DNA of 64,000 nucleotides from Panopea generosa (lineage: Eukaryota; Mollusca; Bivalvia; Adapedonta; Hiatellidae), in NCBI GenBank assembly GCA_029582155.1, contig CM055907.1:8883951-8947950 (forward strand), given 5' to 3'. Of this stretch, positions 51,081-61,764 are shown piece after piece; within the stretch, counting starts at the first letter, position 1; each line of letters starts with the position of its first letter. The translations under genes were made by a program, and so were the position numbers. The notes under the pieces were generated by a model, which was given only the letters and a program-made list of their open reading frames with translations, did not search any database and had not been told where the DNA came from.

Positions 51081-51805
51081 TCACAATCGCTATTAAATAG
51101 GTTAGAATATCACGTCTTCTCCGCCCCGCTCTTCCCCAAGCCTCGCGAATGTTTCCATCCACGCCACCGAGAATGATTTTAAATATTCAGTAGTCGGTTT
51201 CGCAGCTGATACGGAAATTGCCAACGTGTTGTTGAAGTGTAAGAAAGACGTGTTAAGTTAATACAGATGTAAGACTTGTTTTAATTACTTAATTAGTTTG
51301 TGTAATGCCATTTAATCAGAGACCGGGCGCATTAAGGACAATCCATCCCTTCAATTAACAAATGAAAATAGCGTCTTAAATTGCCGCGCGTGTATTTAGG
51401 TACCGATGAATTTATAACAGTTTACGAGCTACCCGAGGCGATTACATCACACACAGTGTTAGAGATGCCTATTAACAAAATATACAAATGGCACCTTTTG
51501 TCTGCTGTCTGTATGTTACATTATATACAAATACGAAACATCTTAAATATCAGAAAACAAGGCAACAACACATGGTTGTGTCTTCGAATACCGACAGCTG
51601 TTTTTTTTAGATTGAAGATGGTTTTCAAGTCATCAATGTAGCGTTATGTTTTCTATTTATTTCAATATGTCCCTAGTCATGCGTCTAACCTTTCATATTC
51701 AGTTAACAATACATTTAAGGTACGAGATATACGCAGTCAAAAGCTTTGACAAAATGTTTATTTTAACAGTTATTAAAACTGTTATTATCTTTTCACGAAG
51801 GGTTC

Positions 51806-52035
51806 TTCGCGGCCGAGTTGTGTAAGGCACCGTCTTAAGATCACTTACCTCTCACCGCTAAGACCGTAGGTTCGAGTCCCACTCGCTCCAAAAGCTTTAT
51901 GTGAGAAAGTTTGCCAGTTACCTACGGAAGGAATGTGTTTCTACTCAGATTCACTCTGAGGTCTTCCTCCACCAATAAATCTGGATATGCCATGTATAGC
52001 CTGGAAAGTGTTGAAAATGACTTTAAACCCCATTT
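51806..52035 (+). mobile_element. tRNA-Leu-like SINE (family C), best copy
   Basis: The head GCGGCCGAGTTGTGTAAGGC is a type II tRNA D-arm. The anticodon region is TCTTAAGAT, followed by a long variable region and GTAGGTTCGAGTCCCACTCG with a strong B-box. The body reads TGTGAGAAAGTTTGCCAGTT, TTTCTACTCAGATTCACTCT, then TCTTCCTCCACCAATAAA. The same body occurs inverted at 63918-64000 and partly at 59620-59760. Confidence 0.68.
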
Positions 52036-52279
52036 GAAAAAATGTCACGGCTGAATTTTAGGCAAATTATTATCCTTTGTAGAATTAACATTTGTGGTAT
52101 ACCTTGTGCACTACATATACTACATATAATCAGTGACTTATAGTACAGTTATTAGGTCACTAATATAATGTATAGCTTTACAGAAGGAATATGGATTATA
52201 CTCCATGACTTAGGTACTATAATATATAATCATAATTATTCATTTGTCTCTGCTGTAATGATGTATTAGACCATAATAA

Positions 52280-52442
52280 ATTAATTGCTAGATTATCATC
52301 CCCGCTCGTCCCCTAATTTTCATGCAGTCCGATCCTTTTTATTTTCATAAAAAAAAACACATAAAAAACTTAAAGGTAAAAAAAATAATCCTCACCCCTC
52401 CCATTTTTAAGAAAAAAAATGGATGATAATCTAGCAATTAAT
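52280..52442. mobile_element. 163-bp MITE-like element with perfect 22-bp inverted repeats
   Basis: Positions 52280-52301 and 52421-52442 are exact reverse complements over 22 bp; the left arm contains AATTGCTAGATTATCATCC. The interior is AT-rich with no coding. No clear target duplication is visible, so the outer ends may lie elsewhere. Another hairpin follows immediately. Confidence 0.6.
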
Positions 52443-52450
52443 GTATAAAT

Positions 52451-52515
52451 GAGTCTATTTTTCTCTCCACAATTTCACACTTAAAGTGAGAAATTTTGAA
52501 GAAAAAAAATAGACT
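52451..52515. repeat. 65-bp imperfect hairpin
   Basis: GAGTCTATTTTT at the left and its complement AAAAATAGACTC at the right bracket a nearly palindromic centre (AATTTCACACTTAAAGTGAG, then AAATT). It lies 8 bp from the preceding inverted-repeat element and may belong to it. Confidence 0.6.
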
Positions 52516-53645
52516 CTTACAATTCATTTATGAATACTTTTTTCTTCATTTCATCATGTATCGTTTCATGTGATTTTTGGTTTAAGTGCATAATAACTGA
52601 TTAATCTGAAGATGTACACGTAATATTACCGCTGAATAACGATTATTTTACAATTTATAATAATGACAATGTTGAGTGTTATTAATATTCCAAAGTCTAT
52701 CATCCTGTCTTGGGAAAAGCATTGATGTGTCGATCCCCAGTATGAGAAAACCTCAGATGTATTACGGAGAGGTTAGATGTACCCACGGGTTTAACTCTTT
52801 GATTAGAATTTATTTCTGACGAGGGTGATTTTTCAGCGCCTCTTATCTTTATTCAAACAATACGACTGGCTATGATTCGGATTTCGTGACTTATCCGCAC
52901 ATTTGGGTATTTGCAGACGTGCGGGTAGTTTTTAAACTCTGTCCAACATGGGGCGATGATTTCTTATTTTTGGAATTTCGTGTCAATGGTCAAACTTATA
53001 AAGAGAAAATGACAGGAATTTGAACGTACCTTAACAAACATAAGCCTGTCAAATCAGACCTGTTAACAATGTGTCAACGTTAAAGATTCGCTGCAAAATA
53101 ACTTTCAAAGACAGACTCCACCATGATTAATTCTAGACTGCAGCAGGTCTATTTAGGTGTAAGCCACCATTGTTTTTGTTCTTTATTCTAGTGAATAAAA
53201 ATTATTTGCATCTTGTCATTCATAGAGAGATCCAAATGAAAGAAATCAAATTTACATTTATTGTTTGCCAACCTCGACACTACCAAAATATAATAATAAA
53301 AGTAGGGGTCATGTGTCTTCTAAGAGATTTTTTTCCTGTTCAGTGTGTACATTGTTGACAAGTGAAAGTAGACGTCAGTTAACATGAATTCTTACCCCTT
53401 TTTCTAAGAATTTTTTTTTTTTATAAATTTACAATTCAAACATGACAATGCTTTCAAAATATTCAAAATACATCAATTATGCCATTCAAATAAAAAAGAG
53501 CTTTAAGATAAGAAAAGTGAATTTTTAAAAAAGAAGAAACAAGCATTATTTATAACCGCCATTATGCGGCTATCCCATGGAAGCATTTCCCGTTTCCAAA
53601 TGGTGGTACTATGCCTATATATTAAATAAAAAACGGAAAATAAAG

Positions 53646-53920
<275 letters not shown>

Positions 53921-54027
53921 AAATATCTATCAATATCATTATATTATTTAAAGCATATATTTTGAAACGGAGGTCAAGGTTAACGGTGATATTATCAGTT
54001 TTAACTTATCCGTTTGTTAATCATACG

Positions 54028-54170
54028 TGGCCTAGTGATAGAGCATTGGATAGGAGGTTCGGGTTCGATCCCCGCCACAGCCATGGTGTTGTGTCCTTAT
54101 CTGCACTTGCTTACTTATGCTACTGGTTATATCAAGGAAGATATTGCTTAGTTATAGTAACTTGTTTCAC
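54028..54170 (+). mobile_element. Partial tRNA-derived SINE (family B)
   Basis: The head has CGTGGCCTAGTGATAGAGCA and CGGGTTCGATCCCCG, a perfect T-arm with B-box. A short body follows, including GTGTTGTGTCCTTATCTGCA and TTATGCTACTGGTTATA. It is shortened relative to a full tRNA. Confidence 0.55.
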
Positions 54171-54199
54171 AATCAATGTAAAATAAATAGATTTAAAAA

Positions 54200-54258
54200 A
54201 GTACACGTGATTTATTTAGTTGGTTAAACAAGTACACGTGATATATTTAGTTGGTTAG
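54200..54258. repeat. 31-bp tandem duplication
   Basis: AAGTACACGTGATTTATTTA and AAGTACACGTGATATATTTA begin two successive copies, both followed by GTTGGTTA. Confidence 0.85.
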
Positions 54259-54439
54259 TTTTATCAGTTTCACAAATGATCGTGCTTTGAGATTTTTACA
54301 ATGTTTATATGATCGCATATAACCTCGTAATGTCAAAGGTCAGATATCAGTATGTCAATGCCCTGTTAGTTTCCGTCTCTTGTATTTCTATTTAGATTTA
54401 GCCTGCATTTTATAATTATATGTATTCATGATATTATAT

Positions 54440-54720
54440 GCCGGACCCGATTAGCTCAGTCGTTAGCGCGCCTGACTATCAATCCAGGGGTCGTGAGTTC
54501 GCATCCCCGCCCGGCAACAGTCTCCGTGGCGGTTGATATACGACAATGCGTCTCATTATCATTCGTCTCTCCCCGCTGATTGAAGTGGGAAAGTTATCAG
54601 TAACTTGCGGAGATGCGGTGTGCTCGAGTACTAGTTGACCTACGAGGATCCCAGGAAACAGTGTTTAGGTGAACCGATCGTCTGTTAGCCATCAATGGTA
54701 TAAAATGACGCTAAATATTT

Positions 54721-54761
<41 letters not shown>
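54440..54761 (+). mobile_element. tRNA-derived SINE (family A), full-length copy with (AATC)n tail
   Basis: Head: GCCGG pairs with CCGGC, the A-box is ATTAGCTCAGTCGTTAGCGC, and GTGAGTTCGCATCCC is the B-box. The central body carries CCGCTGATTGAAGTGGGAAA, GTTATCAGTAACTTGCGGAG, then CTCGAGTACTAGTTGACCT. The 3' end has AAATGACGCTAAATATTT and about ten AATC units. Two more copies lie at 57099-57366 and 61472-61720 in the same orientation. Head, body and short-repeat tail together make this a confident SINE. Confidence 0.8.
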
Positions 54762-54762
<1 letters not shown>

Positions 54763-55718
54763 GATAGTATGGATGCGACATTTATAAGTAAGCTACAAAC
54801 TTATAAAAATAAAACACATGCGTCTTTTTAAAGTATACATTCAACTATCGTTTATTCATTATTCATAAAAAAAAAATATTGATAAAAGAAATCTCACAAA
54901 ACAAACAGCACCTTAACAACCTTATCAATAAATATGAAAAATGTATGAAAAGTAAACAACTTCTGTACTTTATTTAGAAACGGTGCCGCTTGTAGTCAAA
55001 GGGAGAAAACTCTGCATCGGCTATGCATGGAAACGTTAGTTTTATCAGGTAGATTATTTTGATGGCACATTTTATACATTTTACATAATATTTTACTGAG
55101 AACATGAACAGAAGAACTAATCATCAAGGAATTAGTTATTAGTGTGACATCGGTTTGAAAAATGATTGTTTTAAACTAATTTATTTTACATTAATTGTTC
55201 TTACAACTTACTAATCTTCCCAGGTTTAACATTTGCAGATAAAATGTCTCGCTTAAGGACACAACAAATATTCGCGACGAATGATCAAACTATGATTAAT
55301 TCAAAGGAAATGAACAGAGATGTTTGTAACTAAGTCGCTGATAAGAAAAAGATCAATTCCCAGTCTTGAATTGATTAATCACGAGTTTTTAATCAGTGCT
55401 AAACAATTTCCATTTAGTAGTGATGTAAATAGTTTCTGTCCAAGAAATACATACAGTTAGATTTTTATTCAAAGTTTGTGTCGGCAACGGTATCTGCCAA
55501 CAACTTTCCCATGGATAGGTTACATTGCCTCGAAAGTAACAAATGACAAAAGAGTCTAAATAGCATGTCTGAATAATCTTAAAAATGCATTTATATACAA
55601 AAGTACAGCTGTGTACCCGGGTAGCAATCCGTACCCGACTGGCATGTATATTTATTGTATATGTGTATTTGGTCAACCATCTTTTGTTCTCTAGTTATTT
55701 CTTAACTCTATATACTGA

Positions 55719-56873
55719 GTGATCTCTTGCCATGTCTTAACTCTATACGGATCGATCTCTTGCCATGTCTTAACTCTATACAGAGTGTTCTGTAGTCATG
55801 CCTTAACTCTATACAGAGTGTTCTCTTGCCATGTCTTAACTCTATACAGAGTGTTCTGTAGTCATGCCTTAACTCTATACAGAGTGTTCTCTTGCCATGT
55901 CTTAACTCTATACAGAGTGTTCTGTAGTCATGCCTTAACTCTATACAGAGTGTTCTCTTGCCATGTCTTAACTCTATACAGAGTGTTCTGTAGTCATGCC
56001 TTAACTCTATACAGAGTGTTCTGTAGTCATGCCTTAACTCTATACAGAGTGTTCTCTAGTCATGCCTTAACTCTATACGGATCGATCTCTTGCCATGTCT
56101 TAACTCTATACAGAGTGTTCTGTAGTCATGCCTTAACTCTATACAGAGTGTTCTCTTGCCATGTCTTAACTCTATACGGATCGATCTCTTGCCATGTCTT
56201 AACTCTATACAGAGTGTTCTGTAGTCATGCCTTAACTCTATACAGAGTGTTCTCTTGCCATGTCTTAACTCTATACAGAGTGTTCTGTAGTCATGCCTTA
56301 ACTCTATACAGAGTGTTCTCTTGCCATGTCTTAACTCTATACAGAGTGTTCTGTAGTCATGCCTTAACTCTATACAGAGTGTTCTGTAGTCATGCCTTAA
56401 CTCTATACAGAGTGTTCTCTAGTCATGCCTTAACTCTATACGGATCGATCTCTTGCCATGTCTTAACTCTATACAGAGTGTTCTGTAGTCATGCCTTAAC
56501 TCTATACAGAGTGTTCTCTAGTCATGCCTTAACTCTATACAGAGTGTTCTGTAGTCATGCCTTAACTCTATACAGAGTGTTCTGTAGTCATGCCTTAACT
56601 CTATACAGAGTGTTCTCTTGCCATGTCTTAACTCTATACGGATCGATCTCTTGCCATGTCTTAACTCTATACAGAGTGTTCTGTAGTCATGCCTTAACTC
56701 TATACAGAGTGTTCTCTAGTCATGCCTTAACTCTATACGGAGTGTTTTCTAGTCATGCCTTAACTCTATACGGAGTATTCTCTAGTCATGTCTTAACTCT
56801 ATACAGAGTGTTCTCTAGTCATGTCTTAACTCTATACGGAGTGTTCTCTAGTCATGCCTTAATTCTATACAGA
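55719..56873. repeat. 33-bp satellite array with block-duplicated sub-types
   Basis: About thirty-five units of 33 bp sharing TTAACTCTATAC. Sub-types: A (CGGATCGATCTCTTGCC), B (CAGAGTGTTCTGTAGTC), C (CAGAGTGTTCTCTTGCC) and D (CAGAGTGTTCTCTAGTC). Because 33 is a multiple of three, one plus-strand frame stays open for 397 codons with an 11-residue period, but it lacks any ATG and is not a gene. Sub-type order (A B C B C B C B B D, later A B C B C B B D) shows block duplications. Confidence 0.95.
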
Positions 56874-57098
56874 GTTTCCTATCCCGTGTTCGGTAGTTCA
56901 CCCAATTCGTAGATATTTTCTAAACACTAATAGCTTTCATAACGAACAAACGTAACGATCGCCATTTAAAATATAGCATTTTAACTTAGATATTTAATTC
57001 GGTGAAGGTATTTTTTATAATATTTCTGGATATATATTGATAAAGTACGCAAGCATACCCAGACTGGTGCCCGTATACACTGGTATAATAAGAATCCT

Positions 57099-57366
57099 AG
57101 CCGGGTCCGGTAAGCTAAGCCCGGCAGTAGCGCGTCTATCAATCCAGAGGTCATGTGGTCGAATCCCCATCCGACCACAGACCCCGTGACGATTGATATA
57201 CGAGGATATATATTTTTTCAGTCGTCTGTCACCACTGATTCACTGATTCAAGGGAGAAAGTTATCAATTACATGCGGAAAATGGGGGTACTGGTTAACCT
57301 CCCAGGTTCACAGGAAAAAGTGGTTAGTCTGTTAGCCCTCGATGACATAAATGACGTGAAATATTT
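57099..57366 (+). mobile_element. tRNA-derived SINE (family A), diverged copy
   Basis: Head GCGCGTCTATCAATCCAG with GTGGTCGAATCCCCATCC. The body has AAGGGAGAAAGTTATCAATT and GGTACTGGTTAACCTCCCAG. It ends with AAATGACGTGAAATATTT, matching the copy at 54440 throughout. The A-box region is decayed. Confidence 0.75.
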
Positions 57367-58089
57367 TAACAACAATACTGAGGATCCGATTGTATGCGTC
57401 TGTTTTGGTTATGCATTTCAAGGATTTTCACAGGCTAACATGAAAGGTCATGTGATGACTCAGTTGGGTTGGGTACTATGGGAACACTTCTAGTATAACA
57501 TAATAATGGATTCTCTCTCTCTCTCTCTCCCTGGGTTACTGTCTGTGCAATATTAGGATTAAATGCCAATGATATCACGTAAATGTTCCCGGAGAATCCA
57601 AGAACCAGCAGCATATGTTCACACTAAAATGTTTCTCTAGGTTATATACAGCAAACCAAACCATGTGTTTTATACGTAGCATGGGGTAAATCAACAACAT
57701 TAATATTAAAACTAAATTTCATTACATGATCTCCCAGCAGAGTGAAAAGCAGCGGTACTGCAAGGGAAGTAAATCTTTAGAGACTGTTTGGGTCGAATTG
57801 TAAGAGTTATCTATAGTGTATATCTCGGTACGCGGATATATTTCGCGTCAAAGGTGCTTGCTATAACGTGGCATATGACGCATCAAAGTCGTAGATTGCT
57901 TGCTGTTACCATGTTCTATCCACGTATAAAGGTCAAAAGCCCGCTACAAAGCACTATTTTACGAGGCTAGAGAATCTGAACATATCACATTCACCAAAAC
58001 AAAAATAACAATCCACGTACCGTCCACTTTTTTGTTTATTTTAGAACAGTTGATCGATATCCGTATTCACAATTACAGGTAAGACTGGT

Positions 58090-58135
58090 ATAGGCAATCG
58101 TACATACTCGGCAAATTCCGTCATCTTCGGTATTA
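58090..58135 (+). repeat. Dispersed repeat block, copy 2
   Basis: Matches 8934-8981: CGTACATACTCGGC, AATTCCGTCAT and TTCGGTATTA in the same order and orientation. Confidence 0.6.
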
Positions 58136-58604
58136 TACCTCGTAAATAATTGTAGGAATACACCAATTGGTAATTTGCCCCGGCAAGTTACTTCCCGTTA
58201 TTATCGTAAACAAAAATGGCTGACTTTTCGACGTGGATTTAGTATTCTTTGAACATAATGGAAATTAAACATTCTTTGAAAAAAGAACAGCTTGACCGTT
58301 GCAGAATATCTTCATTTTGAATGTAGTCCGGCCATATGTTAGTCTGGTACTCGGCAGAAAGGCCGGGTCACAGCAATATGGCGGCCCCCGTATTATTCCG
58401 AGGTTATTACGTAGTAATAGCCAAGGTGTTCCGAGTGAGGTATAGGTACTCAATTAAGAATTGCATTCGAAACGATAATTACCCGCTATATTCATACCGA
58501 ATTTTACGAACTTGACCTGTTACATATTATCGACATACTAATGCATAAAAACAGGTTACAAAATACAGAACAATACATGCATTACATTAATTTACACGGC
58601 AGAT

Positions 58605-58695
58605 ACAAAGGTGGCAATCGGAACACCGCTAGGCCATTTCCGTAAACGTTCGAATTACGGAAATGGCCGAGCGATGTTCCGATTGACAAAGGCGG
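58605..58695. mobile_element. 71-bp near-perfect palindrome flanked by 10-bp direct repeats
   Basis: Arms 58615-58645 and 58655-58685 are reverse complements over 31 bp with two mismatches, separated by a 9-base loop (ACGTTCGAA). Immediately outside are ACAAAGGTGG (58605-58614) and ACAAAGGCGG (58686-58695), which look like a target site duplication with one change. It has no coding capacity. This looks like a minimal foldback or MITE element. Two abutting copies of a longer transposon's end would also explain it. Confidence 0.65.
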
Positions 58696-59062
58696 GTATC
58701 TACGTCACGCGCTCCCGGAACAAATGAGCTTCATAAGTCAATTTCATTTAAATATAGTTTACTATAGTATGTAAAAGTACAGCGTCATCGTGTTATATTT
58801 CAAACCAATATGTAAAAAAAACCCACTAATTTCTTGTATAAGAGATTAACATCGGCCAATGTCACTGGCTATCTTCGACGTATACTTCATGCATGTAAAA
58901 CATGTGTCAATAATTTTCAATTATTTTAGCGGAATACACGTGTAGGAGAGTTATTGATATTTGACAGTTATATTGTCATATCTCCAAAACTGCTCCTATT
59001 CCTACGACAAATATTAATAATTAATGTAAATAACACAATTCTCTATTCTTTTACCAGTATTT

Positions 59063-59305
59063 CTATTCTATGGTGATTTTTTTCGGATCATCTGCGGATT
59101 TATTTTTGAAGTATTGATACAACAAGTCCGAGCCGGTAAGCAAATAAATCGTCCCGATAATCACTAGTGGATCTTTTGGCAAGAACGGTAGACGACTGCG
59201 CAGAGCTGAAACCGCCAGGAACGAACATCCCTGGAAAAAAGTTGCCATGGAAATTGGAAATATAACTCCGTTTCCGCTTCCGGTGCTGTTTTTGTCGTCT
59301 GCCAT
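59063..59305 (-). CDS. Small membrane protein, 80 aa, unrecognised
   Basis: Complete 80-codon frame from ATG 59305 to TAG 59063. I do not recognise the family. The N-terminus is hydrophilic (MADDKNSTGSGNG). A hydrophobic stretch of about residues 14-34 (containing FPISMATFFQGCSFLAVSAL) is followed by a short basic turn (RSRLPFLPKD). A second hydrophobic stretch lies at about residues 46-64 (LVIIGTIYLLTGSDLLYQYF), and the tail is charged (KNKSADDPKKITIE). This suggests a two-pass small membrane protein, perhaps of mitochondria or ER, but that is inference. Just upstream, TTTATATTTTCAACAG ends at 59315, a plausible 3' splice site nine bases before the ATG, so at least one non-coding 5' exon probably lies at higher coordinates. 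Composition is clearly less AT-rich than its surroundings. No intron is needed within the CDS, so a retrocopy is also possible. Confidence 0.72.
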   Translation of the reverse strand: MADDKNSTGSGNGVIFPISMATFFQGCSFLAVSALRSRLPFLPKDPLVIIGTIYLLTGSDLLYQYFKNKSADDPKKITIE

Positions 59306-59361
59306 GTCTTATATCTGTTGAAAATATAAAACTATTTAATGTATTGTATCCGGTAATTTAA

Positions 59362-59552
59362 TCTTACTTCAATTATGAAACAAGTTATTACAACATAGAC
59401 ACACTTTCACGCTCAAAGTCGTCCTAAACCAGTACTAAACAGATAACGTGTCTTGCTGCTCAAGGACACCACACATGACATTGGGGAAAGATCGAACCAA
59501 CGGCCCTCAGATTCAGGGTTCGATGCTCTATCACTGGACCACGCACTCCACA
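59362..59552 (-). mobile_element. tRNA-derived SINE (family B), fairly complete
   Basis: On the minus strand the head reads GCGTGGTCCAGTGATAGAGC, with GTTGGTTCGATCTTTCC as B-box. The body TGTGTGGTGTCCTTGAGCAG follows, then TTTAGTACTGGTTTAGGACG, and it ends near TTGTAATAACTTGTTTCAT. It lies just upstream of the small-protein exon, so it may sit in that gene's 5' intron. Confidence 0.65.
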
Positions 59553-59619
59553 AATTAACCCTTAATGGCGTTTATAACAACACTTAATTATACATACATG
59601 CTCACCATCAATATTAGTG

Positions 59620-59760
59620 GATGAGAAGCTCAGATCACGTAAATCTGAGTAGAACCAATATTCTTGTGCAAGTCACTGTCACTGGTAAGTCACTGCCAAA
59701 GCATGGCACATAAACTATTAGAGCCGAGCCCACGACCTGAGTGTTTGAGTGCAAGTGGAC
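59620..59760 (-). mobile_element. Partial SINE (family C)
   Basis: On the minus strand AGTGACTTACCAGTGACAG and TTGGTTCTACTCAGATTTA parallel the family C body (compare 51890-51960), with a decayed head containing GGTCGTGGGCTCGGCTC. Confidence 0.45.
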
Positions 59761-59802
59761 TTTATGGAGTGGTGATTCGTTTGCCTCAGACTTTCATTTG
59801 AT

Positions 59803-59804
<2 letters not shown>

Positions 59805-59892
<88 letters not shown>
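59805..59892. repeat. (CTGC)n/(CTGT)n microsatellite
   Basis: About nine CTGC units followed by about thirteen CTGT units. Confidence 0.95.
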
Positions 59893-60069
59893 TAAATGCA
59901 AAGTTACTGGCCCCTTTTCACTAAAACCGTTATCGATCAGATACCCATTACACCGTATAGATTATATACCCTCACATTAAAACGTAAACCAGCCTGCTAT
60001 AAAACTGTAAAATACTTACTTTATTTATTTCCAGGACACTGTTAAAATGTTACTTAAACTGATCCTCCC

Positions 60070-60225
60070 ACTGTGAGTGGTGTCCTTGAGCAAGACATGC
60101 TATCCCTATATGGTTAGTACCGATTCTAACCAAGAAGACTTTGAACTTGATGTGTTCAAGCTGTTAGATTTTGTTTTACAATCGATGAAAAACATTCACA
60201 ATCGATGTAAAAACAAAACGTCCAA
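60070..60225 (+). mobile_element. Headless SINE body (family B)
   Basis: GTGGTGTCCTTGAGCAAGAC, TTAGTACCGATTCTAACCAA, then GAAGACTTTGAACTTGATGT match the family B body. No tRNA head precedes it, so this is a 5'-truncated copy. Confidence 0.55.
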
Positions 60226-61471
60226 GATGTTTTTAACTTACTTATATGGGCAGTTACTATGAAAGAACTCCAGCCTATTCAACTTCTATGTTAATCGGTG
60301 TAACAGCGTGTGTGGATGGGTGATGTATAGTGTCGCTTTCAACGACCCTTCAGTCAAATTGTATTGTGAGATTGCTATAAGAACCGACACGCTGTAGTGC
60401 ATTACCGCAGACATGTTGATGAAAACACCACCATTCCTTAAGTCACCTACTGACGTCGGGCTGATCCCGACCTAGGTCATCGAGCTGACCCCGACCTAGG
60501 ACTATCATATCCTTAAATGCCAAGTGTTACGGAAAAAAGCTACAAGTTTAATCATTTTACAATGTACCTACAAGGGATCGAACCACGCGATGTGGAATAC
60601 CATGACCTAATCAGTTGAACATATAATTGAGGTCATGGCGTACACAATATTCTTGTTTTTAATCGCAGAGCTTGTTTTTTTTCATGTCTTGGGGTTGTTA
60701 CGAGATGAGATTGATTGATCTGAAATCCAAAAGTACGCTTTCGTCAGTCCGGTTAATACAAATCCCATCAGACCACACGATATGCATAAATAAGCAAGCA
60801 ATGTGTCAGTTGGACATAGATACGCATGCTCTAAACCTTTACCGTAGCAAGTAAAGTAAATTGTCTGTTGCTTATAATGCCACTCTATTGACAGGGCCAG
60901 TCACGGTGAGCTTACACGTATATCCGATTCGTTACAAAAACTATCGAGCGTTATATATGAACATTTCTGTTGATAACGTTGTTGGTGGTGTTCTGGTATT
61001 GTCATTGTGGAATGAAACCTGAAAACTCACCTGTCTGTTTGGTTCAGCTCTGAATTTATTTAACAAACGCAGAGAATACATGGTTGGTATGTTTTTGCAT
61101 GTTAAGAAAAACAAAATATAGTTATAGTTCTTTAACAATTTTATTTCTTTGCTTCAATCATATGAGTAATTAATTACATGAAGTTCTACTCCTGCAATAT
61201 TGTACATATTCAATAAACACTTGTTCTCAAAATTAACAAAATTATTGAAATTATACCTTCTATAATATAAGAATGCGATAGTATGCGATATTATTTTGAG
61301 ATCGTTTTAGTGGTTAAACGTTTAAATATTTACATTAACATAGATTGTGAAAAAGGTTTTCAACTTATTTAAAATTTACTCAATGTTTTTTTTTCTTTAC
61401 AGAACTAGTACTAAGCGTAACTATGTTGATTAAGTTATTATGTATTATTATATATAATTATTACAGAATTA

Positions 61472-61720
61472 TGCTGGGTCGAGTTAACTCAGTTGGTAGC
61501 ATGTCTGACTATCAATTCAGGGGTCATGAGTTTGAAATCCCGCCCTGCCACAGTCTCAGTGATGTCATAAATCTCTCACCGCTGATTCAGGTGAGAAAGT
61601 TATCGGTTACTTGCAGAGATGGGTGTACTTGAGTACTGGTTAACCTTTAAGGATCATAGATTTATTGATTGTCTGTTAGCATTCAACAGCATAAAAAGGA
61701 CACTAACTCTTCAAACCAAG
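61472..61720 (+). mobile_element. tRNA-derived SINE (family A)
   Basis: Head GAGTTAACTCAGTTGGTAGC, then GTCTGACTATCAATTCAGGG and ATGAGTTTGAAATCCCGCC. The body has CACCGCTGATTCAGGTGAGA, GTTATCGGTTACTTGCAGAG, then CTTGAGTACTGGTTAACCT, and the 3' end is AAAAGGACACTAACTCTTCA. All parts align with the copy at 54440. Confidence 0.75.
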
Positions 61721-61764
61721 CAAACAAATGTTGGTTAGGTGCATTGCTTGTAGATGCAACACAC

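Noticed and set aside
54440..54514. Functional tRNA gene
   Set aside because: The acceptor and anticodon arms pair poorly, and the sequence continues into a conserved SINE body repeated elsewhere in the window.
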